Source: Sphingomonas crocodyli
GTDB lineage: Bacteria > Pseudomonadota > Alphaproteobacteria > Sphingomonadales > Sphingomonadaceae
Direction of reading: 5' to 3'
NCBI RefSeq assembly: GCF_004005865.1
Contig: NZ_SACN01000001.1
Location: 1,798,001-1,862,000, forward strand
Length of the DNA: 64,000 nucleotides
Below are positions 10,012-18,773 of the stretch, piece after piece. Numbering within the stretch: position 1 is the stretch's first letter; each line of letters starts with the position of its first letter. The notes under the pieces are model-generated. The model was given only the letters and a program-made list of their open reading frames with translations, had not been told where the DNA came from and ran no database searches. A program made the position numbers and the translations under genes.

Positions 10012-12255
10012 TTAGCGGCCAAGGTTCTTGAGCGCCACCCGTAACAGAAAGGTGTTGCCCGTGCGGGCGTCGCCGGCGGCGTCATAATCGCGCCGCCACG
10101 TCACGCCCAACTCGAAGCAATCGTCGTCATACAGCAGGCCGAGCCGGTGACGGACGGGTTGATAGCCGTCGGCCGTCGACAGCGGGTCTTCCTTCTTGCC
10201 GGTCAGATCGATCGTGGTCGAACCGAAGATAGACCAGTAGCGCGCGAACTGGACGCGGCCGCCCAGGCGCGCTTCCTCGCGATCGCGCAGATCCTCCGGG
10301 ATCGCGGTGGTCGGGATGTTCCGGTTGAGCCGCAGATAGCCGATCGTCGCATAGGTCTTGCGGCTGCCGATCGTGGCATCGACCTCGTTGCGGCGGATCG
10401 ACAGGCTGTCCTTGTCGATGCGGAAACGGTGCGTGATCTCCAGGAAGCGACCATATTGCAGCGTCGTCCGCCCGACGATGTCGGAGAAACGCCCTTCGAG
10501 GCCGGTGCCCGGCGGCAGGATCGAGGGGCGGCTGTTCAGGCGATAGCTCTGGCCGATCACGGTCGAGAAGGCGATGCCCGGCACGTCGACCGACCATTCG
10601 ATGCCATAGGTTGCGCGGCTGCCATCTTCCCAACGGTCATAGCCGTTGAAGCGGTTGAGCGCGAACAGGTTCGAATCTTCCAGGTCGATCGCGCGCGCAT
10701 CCTCGTTCGGGATGGCGAGGTTCTTGGTGCGCGGCGTCGCGACGATCTGGACGCGCGGCGTGATCCGCTGCGATCCGGCAAGGAAAGAACCCAGGAACGG
10801 CCATTTCAGGTCGGCCGCGATCGCGCCGATCCCGCGCGTCGTCCAGCCCGGATCGCCGCGATAGCTGGGCGTGATCGTGCTAGCGATATTGGACGTGTGA
10901 TAGACGTCGCCGCGCGCAAAGGCCGTCAGGGTCAGTTCCTGGCCCAAAGCGGTATAGCGGCGCAGATCCCAGCGGGCCGACGTGAAGGCGCGCTGCGTGT
11001 CCTGCCCCGCCGTGCGCGTGATCGCCAGCGTGTTGGCCTGCAGCGAGATCATGCCGCCCAGCAGCGGATCGGCGATGCGGCGGCGATAATCGATCAGCGG
11101 TAGCGCGATCGGCTGCTGCCCCTGGCTGTCGCCCACGCGCAACGTCTGCACCGCCCAGCCGGCGATCGACAGATAGCTGTCATTGTCGATCCGTTCGGCG
11201 TTGATCGTCGAACGCAGGCGGCTGTCGCGCGAAATATCGTAGCGCCGCATGAAGCTGCGGTCGGACGAAAGGCGGGTCGATCCGCTGATCGTCCAGTTGG
11301 GGCCGAGCTGGAAACGACCGTTCGCGTCGATATAGCCGCGGAAGGTGCGATCCGAATTGGGCGTCGGTCCGGTGGCGTTGATCGGAACGCGGGTGCCGTA
11401 GGTCAGCATGCCCGCCGCCTGCCACGCGCCGTTGCTGGTCAACTGGCGATATTGCGCCTCGATCGACGGCAGCACCTTCGAATAGACGTGCGGCGTGATC
11501 GAAAGATCGCGATTGGGCGCGAGCTGAAAATAATAGGGCAGGGCGAATTCGGCGCCGTTCACCCGGCTATATTTGACCTGCGGCAACAGGAAGCCCGATC
11601 CGCCGCCCGCGCCCGATCCGTCCGGATGCGACAGGCCCGGCAGCCACAGGATCGGCGTGCCCATGAAGCTGATGCGCGCATTGTCGTAGCTGATCCGGTG
11701 CTTGTTCGGATCGTGGACCACCTTGGTCGCGCTGATCTTCCAGATCGGCTCCTTGGGGCATCCTTCGCTGTCGAGCACCGCGCAGGGCGTATAGGCGGCC
11801 ATCGTCAGCGTGGAGACGCCATCCTTGCGCACGCCATGCTTGGCCGCGAGCCGCCCGCCGTCGTTCAGCACCAGCAGCAGATTTTCGACCACGCCGTCGC
11901 GCAGCGAGTCGGTCAGGATCACGCTGTCGCCATAGACGGTGTCGCCGCCCGAATTGACGACCGCGACATTGCCCGACGCGCGGACCTCGCCGGTCTTCTG
12001 ATTCCATTCGACCCGCTCGGCGCGCAGGCGATCACCGCGCCGCGCCATGCGGACATTGCCGATCGCGGTCACGACCTCCGCGTCGGTATCATAGGTGATC
12101 TGATCGGAAGCGAAGGTCACTTCCTCTTCGTTCGCCGGGGTCGGCGCATCGCCCTGGTTCGGCGGACCGGCGGCAGGCTCCAGCAGGTTCTGCGCCCAAC
12201 CCGGAGTCCCGGCGAGCGCGGTCGTCACCGCCAGGATAGCAACAAATTTCCTCAC
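10012..12255 (-). CDS. lptD: LPS-assembly outer-membrane protein LptD
   Basis: 747 residues starting at a GTG. The signal peptide MRKFVAILAVTTALAGTPGW is followed by an OstA/LptA-like jellyroll domain (about residues 45-170: VTFASDQITYDTDAEVVTA, GNVRMARRGDRLRAERVEW) and a long C-terminal beta-barrel domain with many aromatic-rich strands, ending LLRVALKNLGR. With LptE it inserts LPS into the outer leaflet; sphingomonads that replace LPS with glycosphingolipid still keep lptD. It is the first gene of the lptD-surA-pdxA-rsmA cluster and is transcribed away from pepA. It is somewhat shorter than the enterobacterial protein. Confidence 0.94.
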   Translation of the reverse strand: MRKFVAILAVTTALAGTPGWAQNLLEPAAGPPNQGDAPTPANEEEVTFASDQITYDTDAEVVTAIGNVRMARRGDRLRAERVEWNQKTGEVRASGNVAVVNSGGDTVYGDSVILTDSLRDGVVENLLLVLNDGGRLAAKHGVRKDGVSTLTMAAYTPCAVLDSEGCPKEPIWKISATKVVHDPNKHRISYDNARISFMGTPILWLPGLSHPDGSGAGGGSGFLLPQVKYSRVNGAEFALPYYFQLAPNRDLSITPHVYSKVLPSIEAQYRQLTSNGAWQAAGMLTYGTRVPINATGPTPNSDRTFRGYIDANGRFQLGPNWTISGSTRLSSDRSFMRRYDISRDSRLRSTINAERIDNDSYLSIAGWAVQTLRVGDSQGQQPIALPLIDYRRRIADPLLGGMISLQANTLAITRTAGQDTQRAFTSARWDLRRYTALGQELTLTAFARGDVYHTSNIASTITPSYRGDPGWTTRGIGAIAADLKWPFLGSFLAGSQRITPRVQIVATPRTKNLAIPNEDARAIDLEDSNLFALNRFNGYDRWEDGSRATYGIEWSVDVPGIAFSTVIGQSYRLNSRPSILPPGTGLEGRFSDIVGRTTLQYGRFLEITHRFRIDKDSLSIRRNEVDATIGSRKTYATIGYLRLNRNIPTTAIPEDLRDREEARLGGRVQFARYWSIFGSTTIDLTGKKEDPLSTADGYQPVRHRLGLLYDDDCFELGVTWRRDYDAAGDARTGNTFLLRVALKNLGR

Positions 12256-12402
12256 TGAACCCCGCTTCGACCGGCGCTTATTGGGCCGCCTATCGCATCC
12301 CCCGGCGCGTCCCGCAATCCTCCCGAAACATTGGATCGGGGTTCCCTAAGCGGTTCGAAAGGCTCTACAGGGACGCAAAGCCCCATAAGGATGTGTCAGA
12401 AT

Positions 12403-13863
12403 ATGCGTGTTCGTTTCGCCGCCAGCCGTCCCAGCGGAGATCAGGCCCTTGCAATCGTTGTAGCCCCCGGCACTCTGGGCGGCGCCGCGCTCGCCACCTT
12501 GCCGCAGCCGGTCCAGGCGATTGCGCGTCGTGCGGCTTCGGCGAACCGTTTCGATGGCGAGACGGGCGGTGTGGTCGAATTCTTCGCCGAGGCCGACAGC
12601 GCGCTGCGTCGCATCCTGCTGGTCGGCGTCGGATCGAGTGGCAACTATGAGCGTGCGGGCGCGGCTCTGGTCGCCAAGCTGCTCACGTCGGGCGAAACCA
12701 GCCTGACGATCGAACTCGGGCAGGGCGCGACCGGCGATGCGGCGGCCTCGCTCGCCTCGGGCGCGACGCTGCGCGCGTGGCGGCACGACACCTATCGCAC
12801 CAAGCTCGATGCCAAGCAGCGCCCGTCGCTCGAAGAGATCGTGATCGTCGGTGCGGGCGCGGGCGTCGAGGATGCCTGGGCGACCAAGCAGGCGATTGCG
12901 GAAGGCGTTATGTTCACGCGCACCCTCGTCGCCGAGCCGGCGAACGTCCTTTACCCCGAAAGCTTCGTCGAACGCTGCCAGCACTTGACCGAACTCGGCG
13001 TGCAGATCGACGTGCTCGGCGTGGACGAGATGCGCGCGCTGGGCATGGGATCGCTGCTGGGCGTCGCGCAGGGTTCGGTGCGCGAACCGCGCCTGCTGGT
13101 GATGAAATGGGACGGCACCGACGGCGCCAAGGATCCGATCGCGCTGGTCGGCAAGGGCGTGACCTTCGACACCGGCGGCATCTCGCTCAAGCCGCCCGCC
13201 GGCATGGAAGACATGAAGTGGGATATGGGCGGTGCGGGCGCCGTCGCGGGCGCGATGAAGGCGATTGCGGGCCGCAAGGCCAAGGCGCACGTCATCGGCG
13301 TGTGCGGCCTTGTCGAAAACATGCCCGACGGCAATGCGCAGCGTCCGGGTGACGTCGTCACCTCGATGTCGGGCCAGACGATCGAAGTGATCAACACCGA
13401 CGCCGAAGGCCGCCTGGTCCTGTGCGACGCGCTGACCTGGGTGCAGAAGACCTACAATCCCAAGACGATCGTCGATCTCGCTACGCTGACCGGCGCGATG
13501 ATCATCTCGCTCGGCCACGAATATGGCGGCATGTTCGCCAATGACGACAGCCTCGCCGCACAGCTCGATGCCGCCGGCAAGGCGGTGGGCGATCAGCTGT
13601 GGCGGATGCCGATGGGCGATCCGTTCGACAAGCTGATCGATTCTCCGATCGCCGACATGAAGAATGTCGGCCCGCGCGAGGGCGGTTCGATCACGGCGGC
13701 GCAGTTCCTGAAGCGCTTCATCGACGAAGGCGTGCGTTGGGCGCATCTCGACATCGCCGGCATGGTCTGGGCATCGAAGCCCGGCGCGACGTGGGACAAG
13801 GGGGCGACCGGCTTCGGCGTGCGCCTGCTCGACCGCTTCGTCGCCGACAATTTCGAGGGCTAA
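12403..13863 (+). CDS. pepA: leucyl aminopeptidase (M17)
   Basis: 486 residues from the ATG at 12403; another in-frame ATG at 12391 and an open frame to 12331 leave the start slightly uncertain. The N-terminal macro-like domain precedes the catalytic M17 domain, with metal ligands in VGKGVTFDTGGISLKP, the aspartates of DMKWDMGGAG and the signature NTDAEGRLVL. It is a hexameric cytosolic exopeptidase needing two divalent metals; PepA is also a DNA-binding factor in some bacteria. It lies immediately upstream of holC, an arrangement widely conserved in Proteobacteria. Confidence 0.95.
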   Translation: MRVRFAASRPSGDQALAIVVAPGTLGGAALATLPQPVQAIARRAASANRFDGETGGVVEFFAEADSALRRILLVGVGSSGNYERAGAALVAKLLTSGETSLTIELGQGATGDAAASLASGATLRAWRHDTYRTKLDAKQRPSLEEIVIVGAGAGVEDAWATKQAIAEGVMFTRTLVAEPANVLYPESFVERCQHLTELGVQIDVLGVDEMRALGMGSLLGVAQGSVREPRLLVMKWDGTDGAKDPIALVGKGVTFDTGGISLKPPAGMEDMKWDMGGAGAVAGAMKAIAGRKAKAHVIGVCGLVENMPDGNAQRPGDVVTSMSGQTIEVINTDAEGRLVLCDALTWVQKTYNPKTIVDLATLTGAMIISLGHEYGGMFANDDSLAAQLDAAGKAVGDQLWRMPMGDPFDKLIDSPIADMKNVGPREGGSITAAQFLKRFIDEGVRWAHLDIAGMVWASKPGATWDKGATGFGVRLLDRFVADNFEG

Positions 13864-13883
13864 GGGTAAAAGGGGCGGGCCGG

Positions 13884-14321
13884 GTGCAGGTCGATTTCTA
13901 TCATCTGACCCGGCTCCCCCTCGACCGTGTCCTGCCGCGCATCGCGGAACGGGTGCTGGAAACCGGCGGCCGCCTGCTGGTGGTCGCGGGCGACGATGCG
14001 CTGGCCGAGAAGATCGACGAGGCGCTGTGGACCAACGCGCCCGACAGCTTCCTGCCGCATGCCCGCGCAGGCGGGGATGACGCGCTGCAGCCGATCCTGA
14101 TCGGGGCGGATGTGGCCGCCGGCAACGGCGCCCGCAACATCGCGCTGGCCGACGGGATCTGGCGCGAAGAGGCGCTCGATTTCGATCGCGCCTTCTATTT
14201 CTTCGACGCCGAAAGCATCGCCGGCGCGCGCACCGCATGGCGCGCGCTGAACGGCCGCGAGGGCGTCGAACCGCGCTACTGGAAGCAGGACGAGCAGGGC
14301 CGCTGGAAGATCGGTCCCTGA
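13884..14321 (+). CDS. holC: DNA polymerase III chi subunit
   Basis: 145 residues from a GTG at 13884 (VQVDFYHLTRLPL), with an AAAAGGGG ribosome site about 10 bases upstream. The chi fold signatures are RIAERVLETGGRLLVVAGD near the N-terminus and the central LWTNAPDSFLPHARAG. The C-terminus carries the usual YWKQDEQGRWKIGP ending of alphaproteobacterial chi proteins. Chi links the clamp loader to SSB. It is located 20 bases after pepA. A much longer overlapping frame starting inside pepA is not used because the conserved protein begins at this GTG. Confidence 0.92.
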   Translation: MQVDFYHLTRLPLDRVLPRIAERVLETGGRLLVVAGDDALAEKIDEALWTNAPDSFLPHARAGGDDALQPILIGADVAAGNGARNIALADGIWREEALDFDRAFYFFDAESIAGARTAWRALNGREGVEPRYWKQDEQGRWKIGP

Positions 14322-14390
14322 TTTTTGCCTCATGTTATATTGTATCCTTCGCGCTGCCATGCCATATGGGCGGCGAGAGGAAGTGCCTGC

Positions 14391-14780
14391 GTGATTCGTC
14401 CCCGTATCTCCCGCGATCTGTTCGATCGGCTGGCCATCGGTCTTTCGGCGCTGTGCCTCGTCCATTGCGCGGCAAGCGTGCTGCTGGTCGCCGTGCTCGC
14501 GACGGCGGGCGGCGCGCTGCTCCATCCGGCGATCCACGAAGTGGGTCTGGGCCTTGCGATCTTCCTCGCGGTGATCGGCCTTGGCCGTGGTTTCGCGCAG
14601 CATCGTCGGCCGGTTCCGATGGTGCTCGGCGCGATCGGTATTGCGCTGATGGCGATGGCTTTGTTCGTGCGTCACGGGCCGGGCGAGGTCGCCTATACGA
14701 TGGCGGGCGTGACCTTCGTTGCGATCGCGCATTTCCTGAACCGGCGAGAGACGGTCGCGTCGCAGTTGCCTCTCGCCTGA
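14391..14780 (+). CDS. MerC-domain membrane protein
   Basis: 129 residues from a GTG at 14391 preceded by AGAGGAAG. Four hydrophobic segments are visible (about residues 10-37, 43-60, 69-86 and 92-108). The first contains CLVHC, the Cys-x-x-His-Cys feature of MerC-like small membrane proteins. Family members are associated with mercury transport, but there are no merR, merA or merT neighbours and the broader MerC domain family is mostly uncharacterised. It sits 20 bases upstream of a Zur-type regulator, which suggests a link with metal homeostasis. Function is inferred, not shown. Confidence 0.75.
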   Translation: MIRPRISRDLFDRLAIGLSALCLVHCAASVLLVAVLATAGGALLHPAIHEVGLGLAIFLAVIGLGRGFAQHRRPVPMVLGAIGIALMAMALFVRHGPGEVAYTMAGVTFVAIAHFLNRRETVASQLPLA

Positions 14781-14800
14781 CGAATCCCTAGATTCGCCCT

Positions 14801-15277
14801 ATGGCGACCGCACATCAGCACCACCTTCATCACGGCTCATCGCTGGCTGACGCCGCGCGCCGTGCCTTCGAACGCGCCGGCGAGCAGTGGACCCCGATGC
14901 GCGCCGAGATCTTCGACGCGCTGAGCGCCGCGACGAAACCCGCATCGGCCTATGATCTGGCCGAAGCTGTGTCGAAGTCGACCGGGCGCCGCGTCGCCGC
15001 CAACAGCGTCTATCGCATCCTCGACGTGTTCGTGGCCGCCAATCTGGCGCGGCGGATCGAGAGCGCGAACGCCTATGTCGCCAACGCGCATCCCGAATGC
15101 GAGCATGACTGCATCTTCCTGGTCTGCGACGTGTGCGGCCGGGTCGCGCATGTCGATGACGACAAGCTGGCCCAGTCGGTGCGCGGATCGGCCGAGCAGG
15201 CGGGCTTCTCCCGCCTCCGCCCGGTGATCGAGGTGCGCGGCTGCTGCGCCGACTGCGCCGAGGGTGACGCCGCCTAG
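14801..15277 (+). CDS. zur: Fur-family regulator, Zur type
   Basis: 158 residues. A His-rich N-terminus (HQHHLHHGSS) leads into the Fur winged helix (WTPMRAEIFDAL, AYDLAEAV, ANSVYRILDVF) and a dimerisation/metal domain. This domain has an NAHPECEHDCIFLVCDVCG metal region and a second cysteine pair, CCADC, near the C-terminus, giving the two CxxC structural zinc sites. The histidine distribution and missing Fur-type iron motifs favour Zur over Fur. It should repress zinc-uptake genes when zinc-loaded. It follows the MerC-domain gene closely and is probably co-transcribed with it. Confidence 0.85.
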   Translation: MATAHQHHLHHGSSLADAARRAFERAGEQWTPMRAEIFDALSAATKPASAYDLAEAVSKSTGRRVAANSVYRILDVFVAANLARRIESANAYVANAHPECEHDCIFLVCDVCGRVAHVDDDKLAQSVRGSAEQAGFSRLRPVIEVRGCCADCAEGDAA

Positions 15278-15280
15278 CGT

Positions 15281-16411
15281 CTAACGTCCGGCGAGCGTCG
15301 CCGGGAAGGACACCGCGAAGGTCACGCCGCCGGCCGTCGGCGAGTCGAAGGTCAGTTCGCCTTCCAGCTGTTCGGTCATCGCCACGACGATCGACATGCC
15401 CACGCCGCCATGCGATTCGTCCCACGGATCGAAGCCGTCGGGCAGGCCGGGGCCGTCATCCGACACGGTCAGCTTGTGCCGCCCGTCGCCCGTCGTCGCG
15501 AGGCGGATGACGATGCGGCGCCCGCCATGCTTGAGCGCGTTCATCGCGAGTTCGTGGACGATCAGGCCCAGCGACTGGACCTGCAGCGGATGGAGGATGA
15601 TCTCGGTCCCCGCCACCTCGATCCGCCCGCCCAGCATTTCGGACAGCTTGATGCACAGCCGGCGCAGATAGGTGAGGCCCGCCGCGCGTTCGGGCGCGGG
15701 ATCGTCGGCGGCCCCCCAACCGGTGGTCAGGAAGGCGCGGTGGAGATCGGCGATCGCGCTGATCCGGCTGGCGGCGTCGCGCAACTGGTGCCGGGCCAGC
15801 AGATCGACCACCTCGTCCTGCTGCATCATCAGCATCAGCGACAGCGTGTTGAGGTTGTTGACGAGGCGATGATCGACCTCGCGCTGGATGATCGCGACCC
15901 GTTCGGCCGAGCGGCGGGCGGCGAGGCGCAGTTCCATCTGCTCCATCACCAGCCCCGCCAGATCCTCCAGCTGCGCAATCTCCTCCGTCGTGATCTCGCG
16001 TGGGGCCTGATCGATCACGCACAACGTGCCCAGATTGTAGCCGTCATGGGTGCGCAGCGGCACGCCCGCATAGAAGCGCAGGCCGAAAGCGCCGGCGACC
16101 AACGGGTTGGCCAAAGTGCGCGGATCGACATGCGCCTCGGTGACGATCCAGGCCGCTTCGCCCAGGATCGCCGACGCGCAAAGCCCCGGTTCGCGGCCGA
16201 TTTCGGCGACGTCGAGCCCGTGATGCGACTTGAACCAGATGCGATCATGATCGACCAGGCTGACGATCGCGATGGGGACGTTGAAGATGCGTGCCGCGAT
16301 CTGCGTGATCCGATCGAACGCCCCGTCGCGCGGCGTATCGAGGATCGCATAACGCTGCAGCGCGGCGATGCGCCGCACTTCATCATGGGGAATGACAGCA
16401 GGATCAGGCAA
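15281..16411 (-). CDS. GAF-domain HisKA_2-type sensor histidine kinase
   Basis: 376 residues, cytosolic. An N-terminal GAF domain (about 25-165: AALQRYAILDTPRDGAFDRI, GLRFYAGVPLRTHDG, LGTLCVIDQAPRE) is followed by a HisKA_2 dimerisation motif with phosphoacceptor His in EVDHRLVNNLNTLSLML and an HATPase domain (LGLIVHELAMNALKHG, VSDDGPGLP, GGVGMSIV). This class often feeds PhyR/EcfG-type general stress signalling in Alphaproteobacteria, but no PhyR is in view. The start is probably a TTG at 16411; a GTG at 16378 is the alternative and no ATG fits. It is convergent with the zur gene. Confidence 0.85.
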   Translation of the reverse strand: MPDPAVIPHDEVRRIAALQRYAILDTPRDGAFDRITQIAARIFNVPIAIVSLVDHDRIWFKSHHGLDVAEIGREPGLCASAILGEAAWIVTEAHVDPRTLANPLVAGAFGLRFYAGVPLRTHDGYNLGTLCVIDQAPREITTEEIAQLEDLAGLVMEQMELRLAARRSAERVAIIQREVDHRLVNNLNTLSLMLMMQQDEVVDLLARHQLRDAASRISAIADLHRAFLTTGWGAADDPAPERAAGLTYLRRLCIKLSEMLGGRIEVAGTEIILHPLQVQSLGLIVHELAMNALKHGGRRIVIRLATTGDGRHKLTVSDDGPGLPDGFDPWDESHGGVGMSIVVAMTEQLEGELTFDSPTAGGVTFAVSFPATLAGR

Positions 16412-16527
16412 GACAGGAATCCATGTAGTCTCCGTATCTTAACGTGAATCATTGCTATGGAAATATGGAACACACCATATCGTATTTTACAATTGCGCGA
16501 AGTGGATTTTGTTGGTCGAAAGTCGAG

Positions 16528-16974
16528 TTATCGGCCGGTCGAACCGAAGCCGCCGGCGCCGCGCGCGGTTTCGTCCAGTTCCTCCACCTCGACGAAGGCG
16601 GCCTTCTGCACCGCCGCGGGCACCAGCTGCGCGATCCGCTCGCCGCGGCGGATCGGGAAGGGTTCGGCGCCCAGATTGGCCAGGATCACGCGCACTTCGC
16701 CGCGATAGTCCGCATCGATCGTGCCCGGCGTGTTGAGGCAGGTGATGCCGTGCTTGAGCGCGAGGCCCGAACGCGGGCGCACCTGCACCTCATAGCCTTC
16801 CGGAATCGCGATCGCGAAGCCGGTGGCGACGGCGTGGCGCGCGCCGGGCGCCAGATCGAGATCCTCGGCCGCGACCACATCCATCCCCGCCGCATGCGCT
16901 GTCGCATAAGCGGGCAGGGGCAGCCCCTCGCCATTGGGCAGGCGCTTCAGGCGGATGGCGATTTCTGCGGACAT
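16528..16974 (-). CDS. dut: dUTP diphosphatase
   Basis: 148 residues, the normal size of a homotrimeric dUTPase. All five motifs are present: [37 protein letters not shown] (with the catalytic Asp and uracil-binding Tyr), [10 protein letters not shown] and the C-terminal [11 protein letters not shown] that closes over the active site. It hydrolyses dUTP to dUMP and pyrophosphate. In many Alphaproteobacteria dut follows coaBC directly; here coaBC lies about 9 kb away on the same strand, with accessory genes between them. Confidence 0.96.
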   Translation of the reverse strand: MSAEIAIRLKRLPNGEGLPLPAYATAHAAGMDVVAAEDLDLAPGARHAVATGFAIAIPEGYEVQVRPRSGLALKHGITCLNTPGTIDADYRGEVRVILANLGAEPFPIRRGERIAQLVPAAVQKAAFVEVEELDETARGAGGFGSTGR

Positions 16975-17096
16975 GGAATTCTCCCCTGAGGCGATTGATG
17001 CGGCGGTTGACGCCGGGGTTGGTAGGGTCAGGATAGACGATGGACAAGCCGTGACGGCCCCGAAGACGGCCGCGCGACCAGATGGAGAGGAAGCGC

Positions 17097-18290
17097 ATGA
17101 CCGATCTCACCACGATCGCGGCCGAAACCGACGCCTTCTATCGCGATCCCAACGCCGTCTGCCCCTTTTCGAACGGGCAGCGCAATCCGATGGCGACCAG
17201 CATCTACGGCACCGAATTCCTCTCCTATCAGGCGGTGCGTGATGGCTTTCGCGACAAGCGGATGATCGCGCGCAATGTCGACTATTTCCGCCGCGTGGGG
17301 GCGAGCGAGCTGGTTCTCGAGTTCATCCGCGAAGGGAACCTCAACTTCATGGCGCCCGACAAGCATGATCGCATCCGCGCGATCGTGCTGAAGGCGTTCA
17401 CGCCCGCGCGGGTCAACGGCTTCCGCCCGCAGATGCGCCGCATCGCCAATGAGCTGATCGATCGCTTCATCGATGCGGAGCGATGCGATCTGGTCGCCGA
17501 TTTCGCGCATGTCTATCCGATAGCGGTGCTGGCCGAATTCCTGGGCATCTCGCCCGAGGACGTGCCCGATTTCGCCGATGCGACGGTGCAGCTGCGCATG
17601 CTGGGGCAACGGCCGATCCAGCCGGGCCTGCCCGCGCTGGAAGGGGCGCTGACCTACCTCTATTCCTATATCGAAGGCGTCGTCGCGCGGCGGCGGGAGG
17701 ACCGGCAGGACGATTTCGTCGGATCGCTGATCGCGCTGCAGGAAGCGGGCGAAAAGCTGTCCGAGACCGAGCTGATCTGGGCGATCGTGTTCCTGATGCT
17801 GGGCGGGCACGATACGACCCGCTTCACGCTGGCGGGCTGCTTCCACAGCCTGATCGAGGCGGGGCTGTGGGAGCGCGTCGGCCGTGATCCCGCGCTGGCG
17901 CCCGAAGCGGTGGCCGAAGGGATGCGCCATTCCCCCGGCACGCCGCGCCAGATGCGCGTGGTCGACGAACCGTTCGAACGCGACGGGCATCGCTTCGAAA
18001 AGGACGACATCGTCTCGCTCAACCTGTGCGCCGCCGGGCGCGACGCGACGATGTTCGAAGACCCGCACGCCTTCCGCCTCGATCGGCCGAAACCGCTCTA
18101 CGATCTGGGCTTCGGCTTTGGCCGCCATGTCTGCATCGGCCAACTGCTCGCCCGCGCCGAAATGGCCGAAGCGGTCGAGATCGTCACCGCGCGCCTGACC
18201 GACGTCGCGATCGACGGCGACGTACGCCTGAAACCGAGCGGCGTGATCGCCGGCTACGACGCGATCCCGATCCGCTTCGCGCGGCGATAG
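17097..18290 (+). CDS. cytochrome P450
   Basis: 397 residues from the ATG at 17097, chosen over an ATG at 17082 because AGAGGAAG precedes it. It is a soluble bacterial P450. The helix-C HDRIR motif is at 90-94, the I-helix oxygen-activation motif GGHDTT at 236-241, the ExxR core EGMR at 274-277 and the heme loop [10 protein letters not shown] with the iron ligand C346. Substrate and CYP family cannot be assigned from sequence alone; no ferredoxin or reductase gene is adjacent. It is divergent from dut and lies at the left flank of the accessory block. Confidence 0.93.
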   Translation: MTDLTTIAAETDAFYRDPNAVCPFSNGQRNPMATSIYGTEFLSYQAVRDGFRDKRMIARNVDYFRRVGASELVLEFIREGNLNFMAPDKHDRIRAIVLKAFTPARVNGFRPQMRRIANELIDRFIDAERCDLVADFAHVYPIAVLAEFLGISPEDVPDFADATVQLRMLGQRPIQPGLPALEGALTYLYSYIEGVVARRREDRQDDFVGSLIALQEAGEKLSETELIWAIVFLMLGGHDTTRFTLAGCFHSLIEAGLWERVGRDPALAPEAVAEGMRHSPGTPRQMRVVDEPFERDGHRFEKDDIVSLNLCAAGRDATMFEDPHAFRLDRPKPLYDLGFGFGRHVCIGQLLARAEMAEAVEIVTARLTDVAIDGDVRLKPSGVIAGYDAIPIRFARR

Positions 18291-18773
18291 AGCGGGCGGC
18301 GGCGGACGAGTCGCAGCGTCACGCTGGAACCGCGAAAGTTGTCAAAGTTGTCACTACGTCACCGCGGAAATCGCTCCGCCAGCGAGAAAATTGTTGCTCT
18401 TGCGAGGCAGTCGCAAGATTCTGCGGTCCGGCCAACAGTGAGAAAGAGCGACGCGCGAGCGCGATTGAGCAGGTTCGTACTCTATATGTTCCAGCCTGTC
18501 AAGCTTCCGTATTTAGTCGGCCGATGTGGCTGTTCGCGATCCTGAGGGCTGCAATTAATCGCCTCTTGCCCGCAAGTGGCTGAAACATCATCGGGTCGCG
18601 GACAGACGGCAAAGTTGCGTTTGCGCAGACTAAGTTTGCAGCGACCGGGGCGGAAAGGGCTTCCGCCAATTGACCGGCGATCGCTTAGAACATATTCTTT
18701 AACTGTCTCTGTTGGGCTGCGGGCAGGTGCCCGCCAGCTGTCATGGCAGTGACGCAGACGAAAGGAATGAGCT
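18291..18773. other. gene-free stretch upstream of AIPR gene
   Basis: No convincing coding sequence was found in 483 bases. Base composition falls visibly below that of the flanking genes. It contains a perfect tandem 9-mer (AAAGTTGTC twice, 18335-18352), a perfect 7-bp hairpin CTTGCGA/TCGCAAG at 18399-18417 and a short GCGGGCA/TGCCCGC hairpin just upstream of the AIPR gene. It may carry the AIPR promoter or a small RNA. Confidence 0.4.

Noticed and set aside
18026..18583. 185-codon frame running from P450 into the AIPR upstream gap
   Set aside because: Starts inside the P450 gene in another frame, Arg-rich, no ribosome site, no recognisable domain.
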